From: Hyaloperonospora brassicae
Taxonomy: Eukaryota; Oomycota; Peronosporomycetes; Peronosporales; Peronosporaceae
Length of the DNA stretch: 64,000 bases
Reading direction: 5' to 3'
Assembly (NCBI GenBank): GCA_947650285.1
Contig: CANTFL010000470.1
Coordinates: 372,001 to 436,000, forward strand
This document shows, one piece after another, positions 10,687 to 22,077 of the stretch. The number at the start of each line of letters is the position of its first letter. Within the stretch, counting starts at the first letter, position 1. Under the pieces are notes generated by a model, which made no database searches, was not told the DNA's origin, and was given only the letters and a program-made list of their open reading frames with translations. The position numbers and the translations under genes were made by a program.

Positions 10687-10968
10687 TCAAGTCTCCCTCG
10701 TCTGCCAATTTTGGGTCACCATATCGCTTCCATTGCACCAAATTCTGGCGTTTAACCTTTTGAAACGATTATTTCTGCCGGATCGCACCTCCATTATCTT
10801 CTCGACTTTAAATCTATCTTCACCCAATGGACATTTTAAGCTGTCTTCCGGCAGTATGGATTTGTCAATATCAAAGCGATAGGCCTCCTCAACATTCTGA
10901 TGGTTTCTCGACCGATCCGGAAAGATCTTTACTCGCTTAAGCTTGGACATATTTAGCAATGAGAACAA
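10687..10968 (-). pseudogene. Element B pol: chromodomain end
   Basis: The minus-strand frame contains LPEDSLKCPLGEDRFKVEKIMEVRSG, quoted here in parts: LPEDSLKCPLGEDRF then KVEKIMEVRSG. This resembles the 'DRFEVEKILDVRSG' opening of chromodomains at the end of Gypsy polyproteins. The later aromatic positions are damaged (ARIWCNGSDM). Confidence 0.65.
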
Positions 10969-12000
10969 TCGATACTAGGTACCCGAACCTTTCAACCGCG
11001 CCGCGTGTCTTCCGCAGAGTTCCCTTACCCGGAATGGTCCATGCCACACGTGTACCAGCTTTCGGGCGTATCCTTCTTTCACCCGATCCAAAAAGAGCAA
11101 TACTTGCGATCCGATCTCGATCTCATGCGATCCTTCCTCAATATTGTGTCGATCGGCCTGATCCTAGATCGCGATCTATCGATCGTGAACTACTTCTCTC
11201 GCTCTTTGATACTGACGCTTTATGTGCTATATCGCCATAATCGGGGTTCTCGATCCCGTCGTTTGGTGCTACCCAACGGCAGAGTCGCTTCCGATCGTGG
11301 GTCCCAACCGTGGATCAGGTAGAATGGAGTATCTCCTCGCACACGATCATGTGCCGTATCTATGGAGAACGTCAACCTCTCGGCGTATTCGTCCCCATAT
11401 TTCCGATTCGTATCCGTGACGTACATCTTCATAGCTCTCGTCAGTGTTTTCACCATTCGTTTTGCTGCCCATTCGCTTGAGATCGATACGCCATAGTTGT
11501 ACGTCGTTTCTGAACCGCGATCCGATTGACAGCTCGGAAGAAATCGGACATGAACCAAAGACTCTTGATCATGGCGGACTGCTTCACTGGGCCCAAATAT
11601 TCGAAACACGCACTCTTCGTAACTTCAGCGATCGTTTGTGCAGTTCTGGAGGAAATCGCATTGTCAATCACGTACCCTGAGAGCCGATCTACCTAAAACA
11701 ACAACTCGTTGTTTCCTTTGAAAGATCGCGTTAGTGACGGTATGTGATCCATCGCCATTATTAAAAACATGCAAGTAGCTTGGACATTCCCCGAAGATTC
11801 ACCGCAAATTACAGATTCTCCTTTCACTTCGTGCAATCAACACACTCTCTCACATATTGCTGGACACTCCGATTGAGTCTTCCCCAGAACTAGTTAAACC
11901 GAATACATAGATACGGCCTATCCCTTGGTGGCCGCCCTCCAGACTTGTGGGGTAGTGATGTAGAAAATCTTGCTGATATAGTTCTAATATCACCAAAAGA
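10969..12000 (-). pseudogene. Element B pol: integrase core
   Basis: Minus-strand frames at 11,671-11,220 carry the second half of a Gypsy integrase core: MFRIFGPSEAVRHDQES, AYRSQANGQQ (the Q-A-N-G turn), EWAAKRMVKTLTRAMKMYV, DEYAERLTFSIDTAHDRVRG and DTPFYLIHGWDPRS. The next part, LPLGSTKRRDREPRLWRY, is the usual run-on. It is split by frameshifts and at least one stop. Confidence 0.8.
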
Positions 12001-13843
12001 AGCAGCTCCACGTGAATGTCTGGATCTTTCGTTGATCGAGGGCAGAAAGAAAAAAAATAGTTCGCTTTCGACTACCTCATATTCACACGCGATCCGAGAT
12101 CAAAGCTTCGCTTCTATGACACTCAACTTTGTTATGTCTCCGATCCAGAATTCCTTTAGGTTGGCGATCCAACTATCCGCTTCCTATGCTTGCTTGATTC
12201 TCTCGCTTCTGACTTGTCGACCGCATTTCTCATGCAGTACTTCAGGCGATAGCCGTCTCCTTACGGTTGACCTCGTAACGACAGCTATTTTCACGACTTG
12301 ATCGACACTTTTGGGTGTCAGCAACGCATACAACCGGTTCACCGAACGTAAATACTGACGATATGGATCGGATAAGGCGATCGTGCTCTTCTCTAGTTGA
12401 AAAGATCTGCTTGCCAGTCGATCGATATCCTGATTCCAGTTCCCCTTCATATGTCGAAATTCGTGGACCGGCCACGATCAGAGTATCTCTATCGCATTGT
12501 GACGCAGCAACTACAATTCGGCGCTTTGCAATCAATTTCTCCGCGCATCCGCCTTATCAGTAAGTTAAAATTACTACAAAAGATGATACACACCCGCGTT
12601 TAATTGGCCAAGAGACCAAAACCTAGTAGCAGTTCATGACACTCAGCCTTATTTACTGTCAAGTTCGCCGCATATTCGGCTGCAGCAGTCACTATCTTCC
12701 ATTCTGGAAGCCTCCACACTATTGCACAATACTCCCCGCATTTTCGTTTGGTTTGGTTCGATCCATCAAAACTGATTACCTAAATACTTTTACCCTTTTC
12801 CTGCGTTAGTGGTGTCATACTTATAGTTTGTTTAGGATGTTTCTAAGGGGCGATCACGATCTACATCTCGTCGACCTCTCCGCGCGGGGTTATGCTGGCA
12901 GAAATTGCACCAAGTACTTCATCTTCTCCCTTTTCCCACATCTTGATTTCTACAGTACAGTTCGATAACAACGCCGCCTATATCCCTAGCCTCTCATTCA
13001 AGCATACAGATTGTACCAGCGAGGCCAGCTCGGATGAAGTGTGAGCACCTTGATTTCCTATGAACAACAACACAGTGTAGCCAATATCTAGGATGCGAAG
13101 CAGAGCTAAAAGATCTTTTTCCACCATTCCATAGTTAATCTCGTTGGGTTTTAGCGTTCGACTTGTGACCGTTACGTATCAGTATATTTTATCGTGTTCT
13201 TGTAGCAAAACTGCAGATACTGCTCAATTAATAGCATGGTTCACGATCAAACGAGGACGATCTAGATCGAATTGTTTGAGAATCAGAGTTTTAGAAATCT
13301 TATCGATCAACATGGTGATCAAAATCATCGCTTTTTTCCACCTAATTCTGTCCGTTAAGGTCAGGTCGCCCCTTGTAATACAGGAAAACGCTGGATCTCT
13401 CGCCGCTACACATATACAATCTGGATCGCTATCACTTCGATCCATCCAATCGTCCACTTTTGGATCTCCCCCTGTAACATAGATACGATCTGCATCGCTA
13501 TTCCCTTAATCTTTCCGATCGTCTGCTTTTTGATCGACCCCTGCAACACAGGGAAATGCTGGATCTCCCCCTGTAACACCGATACGATCTGGATCGCAAT
13601 CCTCCCGACACTTCCGCTCGTCAACCCTCTTTTCACTTAGTGTAGGCGACTCAATCTTTTCCATGCGGCGGATTTCGTATAAATATGCTTGGCGTAGTTC
13701 GTATAGCACTGCTGCGTATATTGCAAAGTCTTCATTGAATCGTCTATAGTATCAAAATTTCCAGGAACGACTGCATCGACCTCAGCGTTCGGGGGAACGG
13801 TATATTAACCAGAGATCCGAGATCCTTCGGGTGGGCTTTCAAT
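12001..13843 (-). pseudogene. Element B pol: RNase H and integrase N-terminal region, decayed
   Basis: By position this must hold RNase H and the zinc-binding start of integrase. Only weak hints are visible, such as a minus-strand stretch around 12,450-12,184 with SDPYRQYLRSVNRLYALL. At 13,370-13,600 a short 'GGATCTCCCCCTGTAACA' type motif recurs three or four times, a small local repeat. No intact frame exists. Confidence 0.4.
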
Positions 13844-15370
13844 CTAGCGAGCGATACTTGTTGACCAAGATAATCCACCTTGCGCCATCCCCAAACCGAT
13901 TTGTACAGGCAAGATCGACAAATTATACTTGTCGCATAAACGTAGCCTTCCTTCTACTCTTTCGTACAGAGCAGTCCACGATGTAGCTGGAATCAGTATG
14001 TCATCGATGTACGATCTTCGACCTAGCACAGGAGAATTCTGACTGGTGTCCATTTTTCCTTCTGTAAACACGTAGATTCGTTTGGACAGGTCCATAGAGG
14101 AGGCGTCTAGACCAGCACCGATCTTCAGATAGATATACAATGCATTGTCGATCAGGCGTTGATCAATCTGCGGAACGTTTTTTTGACCCAAACGGCATCC
14201 GTATTCATTAAAACAAGCCTGATGGCGTAATGAATGCGATAATACTTCTTGCTCGTTCCGTCATCTCTACCACGCAAAAATTTCTTGCCATATCTAGTGA
14301 GCAGTACCACATTGCTTTGTCCATGTCTTGTAAAAGCTCGCTGACTAATGGTGTTGGATATATCATCGGCCTTGTTAGCTGATTTACCAGTCGATGGTCG
14401 ATACATAATCGAATGTCTTCGCCATTCTTCTTAGTAATCACGACTATCGGTGAAGCCTATGGTGATGTGGAAGGTCAAATAATCTTAGCTGACAGCAGTC
14501 CTTCGATCATATCCGCTATTTTTTCACGGAACTTGAGCGCTACTGGCCGTAATCCCCGTGCGATCGGGCTCGCTCCACGCGTCAATATCGCATATCGCCC
14601 CTCGTGCGGATATAGGGGGTGCATTCCCCTTACCAATAAGAAGGTGTTTTATGCTCCAAAACAGTCGTCTCAATCGTTCCTGGTCATAAGTCAGAGTTAC
14701 GTATGGATCGCCTACCTGAATATGGTCAATCGTAACTTCGGCAGCAGGCGTAACAATGTCATGCAATACCGCCATGTGCTGTCCACATCTTCGGCGTACA
14801 GTTCCCCACTTTCATGACGATAGGTAGAGACATCCGAATCTTCCTCGATTCGGCCATCCTCCGGACAAGGATCTTATTTGATCTTTACATCTGGTGAAGG
14901 TCCGCCCTCTTTCTTCGACTGATCGCCTGCTCCGTTGTTCGTCTCATTTTCTTCAAGTATGTTAACAACTGACGGTAAGCTTGTTGATTGCTGATCCACG
15001 TGTAAATCATCGATCACGTCATGCGATCCGTCATGCGATCGGTCGTATCTCCTGTCCTTGTTCGTTCAACCTGTTTCTATTGGCCCCTCGACTGTCCGAC
15101 CGTCTTCTCCCTTCTCCTCGATCGTGTACAGGACTCGTGGTTTTGTCTCCAAATCGCTATAATTAACTTCCTCTTCTCTGATCGAGCTGTACGCTGCTAC
15201 ACCATCTTCTTTCGGGCGACGTAAAAATTGCTTCGGCGTAAGGTATGGTGGGTGATCCACAAGCGGTCCTACGTATATTTGCAATAGTTCTCCCTCTTTT
15301 TCTGTCGTCGCTTTATATTCTATGGTCTGGCACTCGTTAAACGTCGCGATCCTACTGAGACTTAGCCTGG
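13844..15370 (-). pseudogene. Element B pol: reverse transcriptase
   Basis: The catalytic YIDD is encoded on the minus strand at 14,011-14,000, in the context RRSYIDDILIPATSW, followed by LYERVEGRLRLCDKYNLSI. Upstream on the same strand are ITKKNGEDIRLCIDHRLVNQ (14,441-14,380, RT motif with the K-KDG-R-like turn) and LLQDMDKAMWYCSLDMARNF, carrying the first catalytic Asp. The order matches a Gypsy RT. Frames switch at least twice and stops interrupt, so this copy is not functional. Confidence 0.85.
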
Positions 15371-16060
15371 CAACCAGGGCACTCTTTGGCAGCCATACTC
15401 CAGCCTAAAACCGGTCTGTGGTCGAGGGACACTTCCTTATCGCAGAGATTTGTCAACTGCAAATACTTGATCCGTTCCATCCCGGTAGTTACGGTAATAC
15501 CCATCTTGGATTGAGTATCATCCGCAGTTTGGCTTTGAACTAAATAGGACCTATCAATAACTCTGCCGATATACCAACCTGTAGAACAACGTGCTGTTCT
15601 GGGGCCACGATCGGCTTCATGGACGATCCGTACGTCCTGCTAGATGTATAATTTACTTCATCCGGTAATACCAGCGTCCCATCCGCTAAATCTAGACGTA
15701 GGTCTGTGGGTTTTATGAAATCATACCCAGAATCGAGTCTTGACCGACTTGATCATCCACGTAAACATCAAAATTAATATACCAGCGATCCATTTAGGGT
15801 TATCGTTATCTTTGTGCCTCCTTCGTTCATTTGCGTGTTCTCATCTATCCCCACACACGCTTATTTTAAGTCTCGTCGATGACACATCCTATCGTACGAG
15901 CAAAGGCAGTGCCCACAATCGAGATCTCATATCCTGAACCCAGTCGCATTGTGGCCTTTTCATTGTTGATCTTTCGAACCACTTGAGCTTGCTTGAAATA
16001 TTATTCCTGGTGTATGAAATTTCCAATATCCACCTGACTCGCCCGGCGCTAAGACAAGTT
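15371..16060 (-). pseudogene. Element B pol: presumed protease region
   Basis: Lies between the zinc-knuckle part of gag and RT, where the aspartic protease should be. I could not find a clear D-S/T-G triplet, and all frames are short. The assignment is positional. Confidence 0.35.
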
Positions 16061-18786
16061 TCATCTCGGTGGGTGATTGGGCATATTCATTATGTCTTCG
16101 AACACTCGAAACGTAACGCAGATAATTTGAAGAGTCACCTGTATTATGTAGATCATCCTGCTTTTCATCATTATCACCAATCCTTTCCACAAATACATAT
16201 ATGCAGATCTTAGAACGCTCGGCTCGTACCAGATTCCAACCTGGCGAGCGTCCTCATTTAGCACCTTCTCGACCTGTTCCGGCAACATACCTGTATGTTT
16301 GGTAGTAACATGTCACTGGCGGATCATGTTATGAAAATGTTTCATCGGGCACTTCCCTTCATAGTGGATGTTCTTGCAGACGGAACACACTAAGTACCAT
16401 TTTTACGCAGTATTACCCTTACGTCTGCTCTTTTGGCACTTCAGTTGCTCCCAACACCTTCAAGCGTCATGTCTCTTCGATCCACAGTGCGTACACACTG
16501 TTTGAGACTTCCCACGATCGTAGTACCTCTCTTTATCGAACATCCCATTTTGGTCGATCGGGTCTCGTCGCTGCTGAGTGAAATCCTCAGCTGCCGTCAT
16601 GTACACATTTTGTCGATTAAATTTAGTATCCTGTTCGTCGGAGTCAACTTCTGATCCACTGCTCTCGCTTTCCACGTGGATCGCTCTCACAGCCCGGGCC
16701 GGTTTCGCTGGCATTTAAACCGCCTGTGACGTAAGGCGTTGACGAAATTGATTCGACCCCATGGAGGCGTGAGCTTCTCGAACTTTCATGTTTTCGCATT
16801 CTTGCAGAGTTTCGTCAAGATCTTATTTATCTCCAAGGAGTGTCATATTCAATATTCTCGCCAGATAGCGATCGTCCAAGGTGCCAATTTAATGATTCAC
16901 ATGTTCCTTGCGGATAGCGGACGGCCCATCTCGTATCAGGATTTTCGCTCGGATTCCGGCCACATTCAGACGGCACAAGTTGTTTAAGGGAGTCTCGTTT
17001 GATTACTTACGAGCTTGGTAGTAGAGTCTCTTAACCGAAATGCCATCATTCCCTTCCTATTTGGACATGAAGTCTTATAGGAGTGCCTTTCACGAGGTCC
17101 TCGTCGAGCGGCTGAGCTGGTTATACCAGTCACACGTCGGACCCGTAAGAAGATCGATGAACACCAGGCACTTCTCTGCATCAGTTGCTTGATCACGTAG
17201 GAACGCTGACTTCACCATAATGATCCAGATTCTGGCCCGGTATCCATTCTTTTCATGTCCGGCGAAATCTTTCAGTTCGGCCATGGCAGACGCCCGAAAT
17301 TCTTTAGTTAGATAATCCACCACCATCCGCTGCTCCTGCCGTTGCTACTTGTGGTAACGTCTTATTGCCTTGATCTCGATGCTCATGACCATAGCCATGC
17401 GATCAACTAGGACGCGATCCAACCGACTCCATGTCTATTTTGGGATTTAAATCACCGGTTTAAGCTGTTGATTAGCCGATCTTCCGGCGTTCATACGGAC
17501 TTGTTTTAGCTCATTTTGCTTCATGGCTGCTCGAAAATAGGAATTCACCTGATCTGATTCCACCATATTCATGAACTGCGTCGCTTGTGGATTTCCTGTT
17601 CGCGCCGTTGCCTCATTCAGTCCAAATGTCTTCCGCAATATATCCGCGCCCATGGTCCTAGCGACCTCCATTGGATCTCGAACGAATCGTTCAAGTCCTC
17701 TTCTGATTCTGCTGAAGCATAACGGGACGATACCGTGTGTTCACCATTTGTAGAATTGTTTAACGGTGTGGAAACCTGATCAATCGTGACTCACGACGTG
17801 ATCCGTTGACTCGTTGACACGTGGTGCCGATCGGCGGGTTAGGGTTGCATGCGGGGTCGCGTATGCCTATGAGCGGACTCAACGTCCTAAACAGCGACTG
17901 TCCGGCAGCGATCACTCGATCATGGTTGCACTCTAGTAGAGTTTGCGCATTTACGTTTCAGCAGGGCAGTTCGCCTTCGTTAGCAGGTTAACCAAGCGCC
18001 GGAGCCCCTCCAACACGTTGGACGTTAATTTGGGTGCAGGTATTGGTCTTAGTAGAGATCCGGTCAGCTTAAGCTTGATCATCTAATGCACGGGGTCGCT
18101 CGATCACAGCTTCTTCAGCTTTTTCAAATGGTTTATCCGGCTGATTTCATTGAATCGCCAATCTTCAACCTTAATTTCGCGATCCACCGATTGTGAGGCT
18201 CGATTCATCTTCTCCGTCTTGATCTTGGCGCAGACTTGTCTGTTCTTGTAGACGTATCGATCTCGTTTCAACGCGTCCAGCTTCTCAAAGTCCTCCAAAC
18301 TATTTACTTCTTTCTTCGTCTTTTTTAATGGTCCATGTGATATGAATGAAAATCGGCTAGAGATTTCCCTAGGACTTTCATCCTTCAGATCGTGCTTTGC
18401 AGCACGATCTAAGGTGGCCCCCGAAGAAACATCAGGAGGGAGTTGGGGGGTTTATTCTATATCGTGCGGCCAATCTTTCTCTTTCATTTTCTTGTCGTTA
18501 AAGCTCCTCCCAAATCTTTGACGATCTGAATATCCGTCGTTCTCACGCTTCTGAGGCGGTCCCTCTTTTTCTAGCGATCTATCCCAGGTTCAGTCTTGAT
18601 CTTGACTTCTTTGTCCAGGGACTCAAGAAGAAATCTCAAGTCACCAGAAGTTCCGGGCACGCGCACCTTTGTGGTGGAGTGGTGATCACTCGTTTTGCGA
18701 GACGATCCCGACTCTTCACTGGCGCCCGGACGACCTACTAATGGAGGGGGAACCATGATTCCGGCTCTGTGTATTCTTTCTTTCAT
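16061..18786 (-). pseudogene. Element B gag, starting inside its 5' LTR
   Basis: On the minus strand the first frame (18,786-18,571) begins within the LTR with IMVPPPLVGRPGASEESGSS and runs out of it into the internal region (DLRFLLESLDKEVKIKTEPG). Further parts: coiled segments at 18,298-18,104, a capsid-like piece at 17,326-17,090 (VKSAFLRDQATDAEKCLVF, WYNQLSRSTR), an acidic linker and a CCHC-type knuckle (VCTHCGSKRHD, 16,500-16,460), and a tail (GMLPEQVEKVLN) near 16,285. This is a Gypsy gag broken by stops. Confidence 0.75.
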
Positions 18787-19895
18787 TGTGTACCCGTCGG
18801 TAAGCAGGGCGCGCTCTTCTTGGTGGACTTGAGCTGAAGCTGAACTTGGCCGTTTTAGGGGTAGGGTTGATCAGGTGGAAATTCTTCACCCGGTCAAACG
18901 TAGGGGCGGAGCGAGTGGAAATTCTGCACTCGATCGCGTGTATACTCGACGCTCTCCCCGAGTCGCCTTTGTCTAGGGGTTGATGCTTAATCCGCGAGCC
19001 TTCTGACCACTTGAGCCGTCTCGCGATCTTGAATCTGAACCGTTAGGTTCCCTGCGTCTGATCGAAGTATGGGGGGAGAACTGACGTCCCGCCTGACCAA
19101 ACAATACAAAGGTGAAGTTTTTATAGACACAGGTCGCTCTCTATTCAACGGGAGGCCAAATTTCCAGCCCGGGAGAAGTCGACGCGTGTCTTTTGTTGCA
19201 AATTCAATTCTGTTTAATGTCAACTAATTAAACCTCAAAACCTTTTACTATGCCTATCTATTCTTTAGACCACTGTTGCCTATCGCATGTCTATGTAATT
19301 AAACTCGTGTGTCACGTGGTCCACAGCAGATACTCGGATGGCGGATCGCTCCGTAGTGGATCGCTCGGTAGTAGATCGCTTCGTAGTAGATCGCGGTATG
19401 TAATCCACACCAATTGGTGTCCACACCGATTATGTATCCACACAACCAGGATGTATCTTGGTCAATCTCTCGAGTCTCAGATCGAGCATCCACCGTCGAA
19501 TCGCCGTGACTTTTGCGACCTCGCATGTTTGATGATCTTGACATTTCATTCTTCCAGCCTGCTTCCACATGAACCTATCTTCCATTGTCGTTATCGATCC
19601 AGTAATCTCGATGATGTTCACATCTCGAGTGATCCGGTCCTTGTAACTTGGTGATCCAAGCCTTTGATCGCGGATTGTGATCGGTCATCGTCGATCCTTG
19701 ACTATACTCCTTCATGACCGTTAGGTAGCTCAATCTGAAAAACTTCTACAGTCATTTTCCGTCACTCAGTCGTTTGATCCCACCGATCGTGCCAACGGGT
19801 CCATCTTCGAGCACTCTCCACCAATTAAAATATTTCGCACTTAATGCGGATCGCACGATCTACACTTTCTTTTGTTATTCTTCTGCGCCTATCCA
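18670..19895 (-). repeat. Element B LTR, right copy (5' LTR)
   Basis: 1,226 bp, nearly identical to 6,766-7,991 and in the same orientation. It begins TGTGGTGGAG and ends ATCCA. Because the element is coded on the minus strand, this is the upstream LTR and should hold promoter and transcription start. The gag reading frame starts within its last 120 bases on that strand. Confidence 0.9.
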
Positions 19896-20894
19896 AAGAA
19901 GAGCGAGGCATCTCGATTTCAACATAAGGGAGGTTTATCGGATCTGGACCCTCAGTCTCTTGTCGTATCAGTGGACGATAAGAGCTCGAGCTAACGTGAG
20001 CCTGTCTCATGCTAAATTTCTCCTGTTCCGTAGCTGTGATCGCATGTTTAAGCGTATCCAGCTCTAAGCGGAACAGGTGGCTCCTGACGAGCTCATCTGC
20101 GAGCCCTTGCTTGAACACAGTATCCAACGTGTGCTCATGAACTGGGTAGGATTTATACTACTCGTGAGGGGTCGTATATGCTGAGCGTAACTGTGCTTAT
20201 CACTATTATCCTGTTTTAGTTTTTGGGAGCTCTTATCGAGCTCTGGCCTCAGCCCGTGGCGGTTCAAACATTCGTTTGAGCCGGGTCTTCAAGTCTTCTA
20301 GATACTGGAGCGTGAGTTAGTCGCTCATCTCGAGCTCTAAGGCCCAAGTCTTGGCACTTCCTGCAGTGGGCTTGAACAAATATAAGCTTCATTTGCTCAT
20401 CGTCGCTACAACGTGCCTTTATGGCTCTGTCTAGTTCGACGAACCATTACAACAGGAAGTATTCCTTAAATTCTCTGTACTTGATGATATCTAATTCAAA
20501 ATTTCGGGACGACGACGTTTGTGTGGCTCCGCCCACAGCAGCATTGTATTTATGATACCTCAATACGTGTGACTGCTGAGCACCAAGTTCTCTCGACTGC
20601 CCGAGCTGTCGAGAGCCTTGCTGGTGAAGCAAGGCTACTTTCTCTCTTTCGGAGAAAAGCTCATTTAGAAAAAATCTGGCAACAGCGGCTCGTTGTTGGT
20701 CTCTGTCAAGGGACTCAAACATGGCGCTAATCGCGGTTTTGCCTACTGTAGAACGCATACATTTTACCGCATTCCATTGATGTCACTCTAATGTTTGAAG
20801 CCTTTAGGCGTGGCGTGCAAGGTTTTCTCATCTAACATGTACATGTTAGATGAGAAAGTCGTGGTCGTTGGACGGGCTACCAAGTGCTACAAGG
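19896..20894 (-). pseudogene. Element A gag: 5' part (capsid region)
   Basis: Minus-strand frames give a Gypsy capsid-like sequence. Around 20,460-20,400 it reads WFVELDRAIKARCSDDEQMK, and at about 20,127-19,900 VFKQGLADELVRSHLFRLEL, TLKHAITATEQEKFSMRQAH, then DPINLPYVEIEMPRSS where element B interrupts. The N-terminal 103 codons (20,758-20,447) include SSRNFELDIIKYREFKEYF. Between the gag start and the LTR the minus strand reads CTTGGTAGCCCGTCC about 10 bases inside the LTR (20,885-20,871). It could be a primer-binding site, but I cannot name a matching tRNA. Confidence 0.7.
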
Positions 20895-21362
20895 TGTAAT
20901 AGGGCACGCTTCTTGCCAGGTTACTGGCAAGACCTTGTGTAGATAAAAACACAAGGATGCGTACTCCCGACGTCACGTACAAGTGGCGTGAGGAAGCGCA
21001 AGGAAGTAACAGAACCCAAAAGATCTGTTAAAGAGAAAAAGGAGAACACTATTTAATATAATTAAGTTTTTGTTAAGAAACCATCTTTGTCTTTGTCTAA
21101 CTATATTTAACTACAATCTCCATTGTGGGTTTCTTGTTCATTACCCATTGCGCGCGTCCAGCAGCGATTGGTGGTTAATCTGGTTGATGTACTGTGTACA
21201 TCAACCTTTGAGTGGAGCCCCCCAAATAATGTTACCCTCGAGGTAACATTCCGTCAACATCACCTCGCATCGAGCAATCTCAATTGAATATCATCTTAAT
21301 AGATAATTTAAAAAAATTGGTACTTTCGTACCAACTATTATGAAACGGCCCACCCCATTACA
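20895..21362 (-). repeat. 5' LTR of element A
   Basis: 468 bp, beginning TGTAATAGGGCAC and ending CACCCCATTACA. It shares the core (21,144-21,169) and overall layout with 1-404 and 50,703-51,139. Perfect hairpin arms are at 20,912-20,931 (CTTGCCA/TGGCAAG), 20,933-20,956 (CCTTGTGT/ACACAAGG), 21,182-21,206 (11 bp), 21,228-21,250 (9 bp, AATGTTACC/GGTAACATT) and 21,317-21,334 (7 bp). Confidence 0.85.
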
Positions 21363-21739
21363 CTTGACAACCTGAACGGACACGTGTAGAAGAAGGGAAA
21401 AGAAAAAGTGTGTTGAATATGGCTTGAGAATTCTGGTAAAACCTCTTTGATGATCTTTTCTGAACAATGATAACGATAATCTCCTTATTTAGATGCGCGT
21501 TCATCACCATTGCGCGCGTCTAGCAGCGATTATGGGTAATTTATTTGTTTGACATAATGCCCAAGATCAAGCAATGAGTGAAGTAATGCTGAATATGACC
21601 TCAAAGGTAATATTCTATCCGTTTATACTTCGTACGGTAAATGTGGGAACTGTTAAAATGAATGGTATCACCGAAGAAAATACTCGCATTGACACAATGC
21701 GGTGTCAATGAGTACCTGTAACGGGCTCACCCCGATACA
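21363..21739 (-). repeat. Decayed A-type LTR fragment
   Basis: Has the same core at 21,506-21,531 and the same terminal palindrome (TGTAACGGGCTCACCCCGATACA, split here as TGTAACGGGC and CCCGATACA), but otherwise differs strongly. Hairpins at 21,591-21,615 (10 of 11 paired) and 21,681-21,714 (CATTGACAC/GTGTCAATG plus outer TACTC/GAGTA) occupy the places of hairpins in the other LTRs. The left end is unclear. Confidence 0.65.
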
Positions 21740-22077
21740 GATGTACCACCTACGTGGACGTCAAGCCAGCATGAAAGGGGCAGCATCAACAACATCGTAT
21801 CGCTGGCCGACCGACCAGAAATTTCAGTTCAACTTTCTAATAATGCCCGTTTTCGTCAGCGGATCCTTCTCCTGTGCTTTGTTCACATGTGGATCAACCT
21901 TTGCACAAGATGCCATAGTCGCAACTCTCGAGATACAAACATAGTGCAGCAAAAAGGGTCAGCAGAAAGTTGCGCGTGTTTATGAGATGCAGACAAGTGC
22001 GACGTCATGCTTTCATGTATCCAACGTAAACCGTGCGATCAGAAGAAAGTATCGATCTAGCAGCCTCTTGCTACTGC
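21740..22077. other. Boundary between transposon block and gene cluster
   Basis: About 340 bp with no gene that I recognise. It separates the LTR fragment from the 3' end of the small minus-strand gene and should contain that gene's 3' untranslated region. Confidence 0.5.

Larger units (their letters stand above)
6766..19895 (-). mobile_element. Gypsy-type retrotransposon B, recent insertion nested in element A
   Basis: Bounded by two 1,226-bp direct repeats (6,766-7,991 and 18,670-19,895) that begin TGTGG and end CA and differ at about five positions by eye. On the minus strand the order is gag, zinc knuckle, RT with YIDD, integrase, chromodomain. Between chromodomain and the downstream LTR lies a long coiled-coil reading on the plus strand. 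Near-identical LTRs mean a young insertion, yet the coding parts are full of stops, so it was probably copied in trans from a relative. I could not find a clean target-site duplication, primer-binding site or purine tract. Confidence 0.85.
1..21362 (-). mobile_element. Ty3/Gypsy retrotransposon A (chromovirus type), degraded and split by element B
   Basis: Read on the minus strand the order is 5' LTR (20,895-21,362), gag, zinc knuckle, protease, reverse transcriptase, RNase H, integrase core, integrase C-terminus, chromodomain, polypurine tract and 3' LTR (1-404, cut by the window edge). That is the Ty3/Gypsy order, and the chromodomain places it among chromovirus-like elements. Every coding part carries stops or frameshifts, so it is dead. 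A second retroelement at 6,766-19,895 interrupts gag. Without the insert the internal region is about 7.4 kb, normal for Gypsy elements. The domain calls rest on recognisable motifs, not on alignment. Confidence 0.85.

Noticed and set aside
6760..19900. Target-site duplication for element B
   Set aside because: The bases flanking the two LTR ends (…TTAGG and AAGAA…) do not match. Either the duplication mutated or the exact ends are off by a few bases, so none is claimed.
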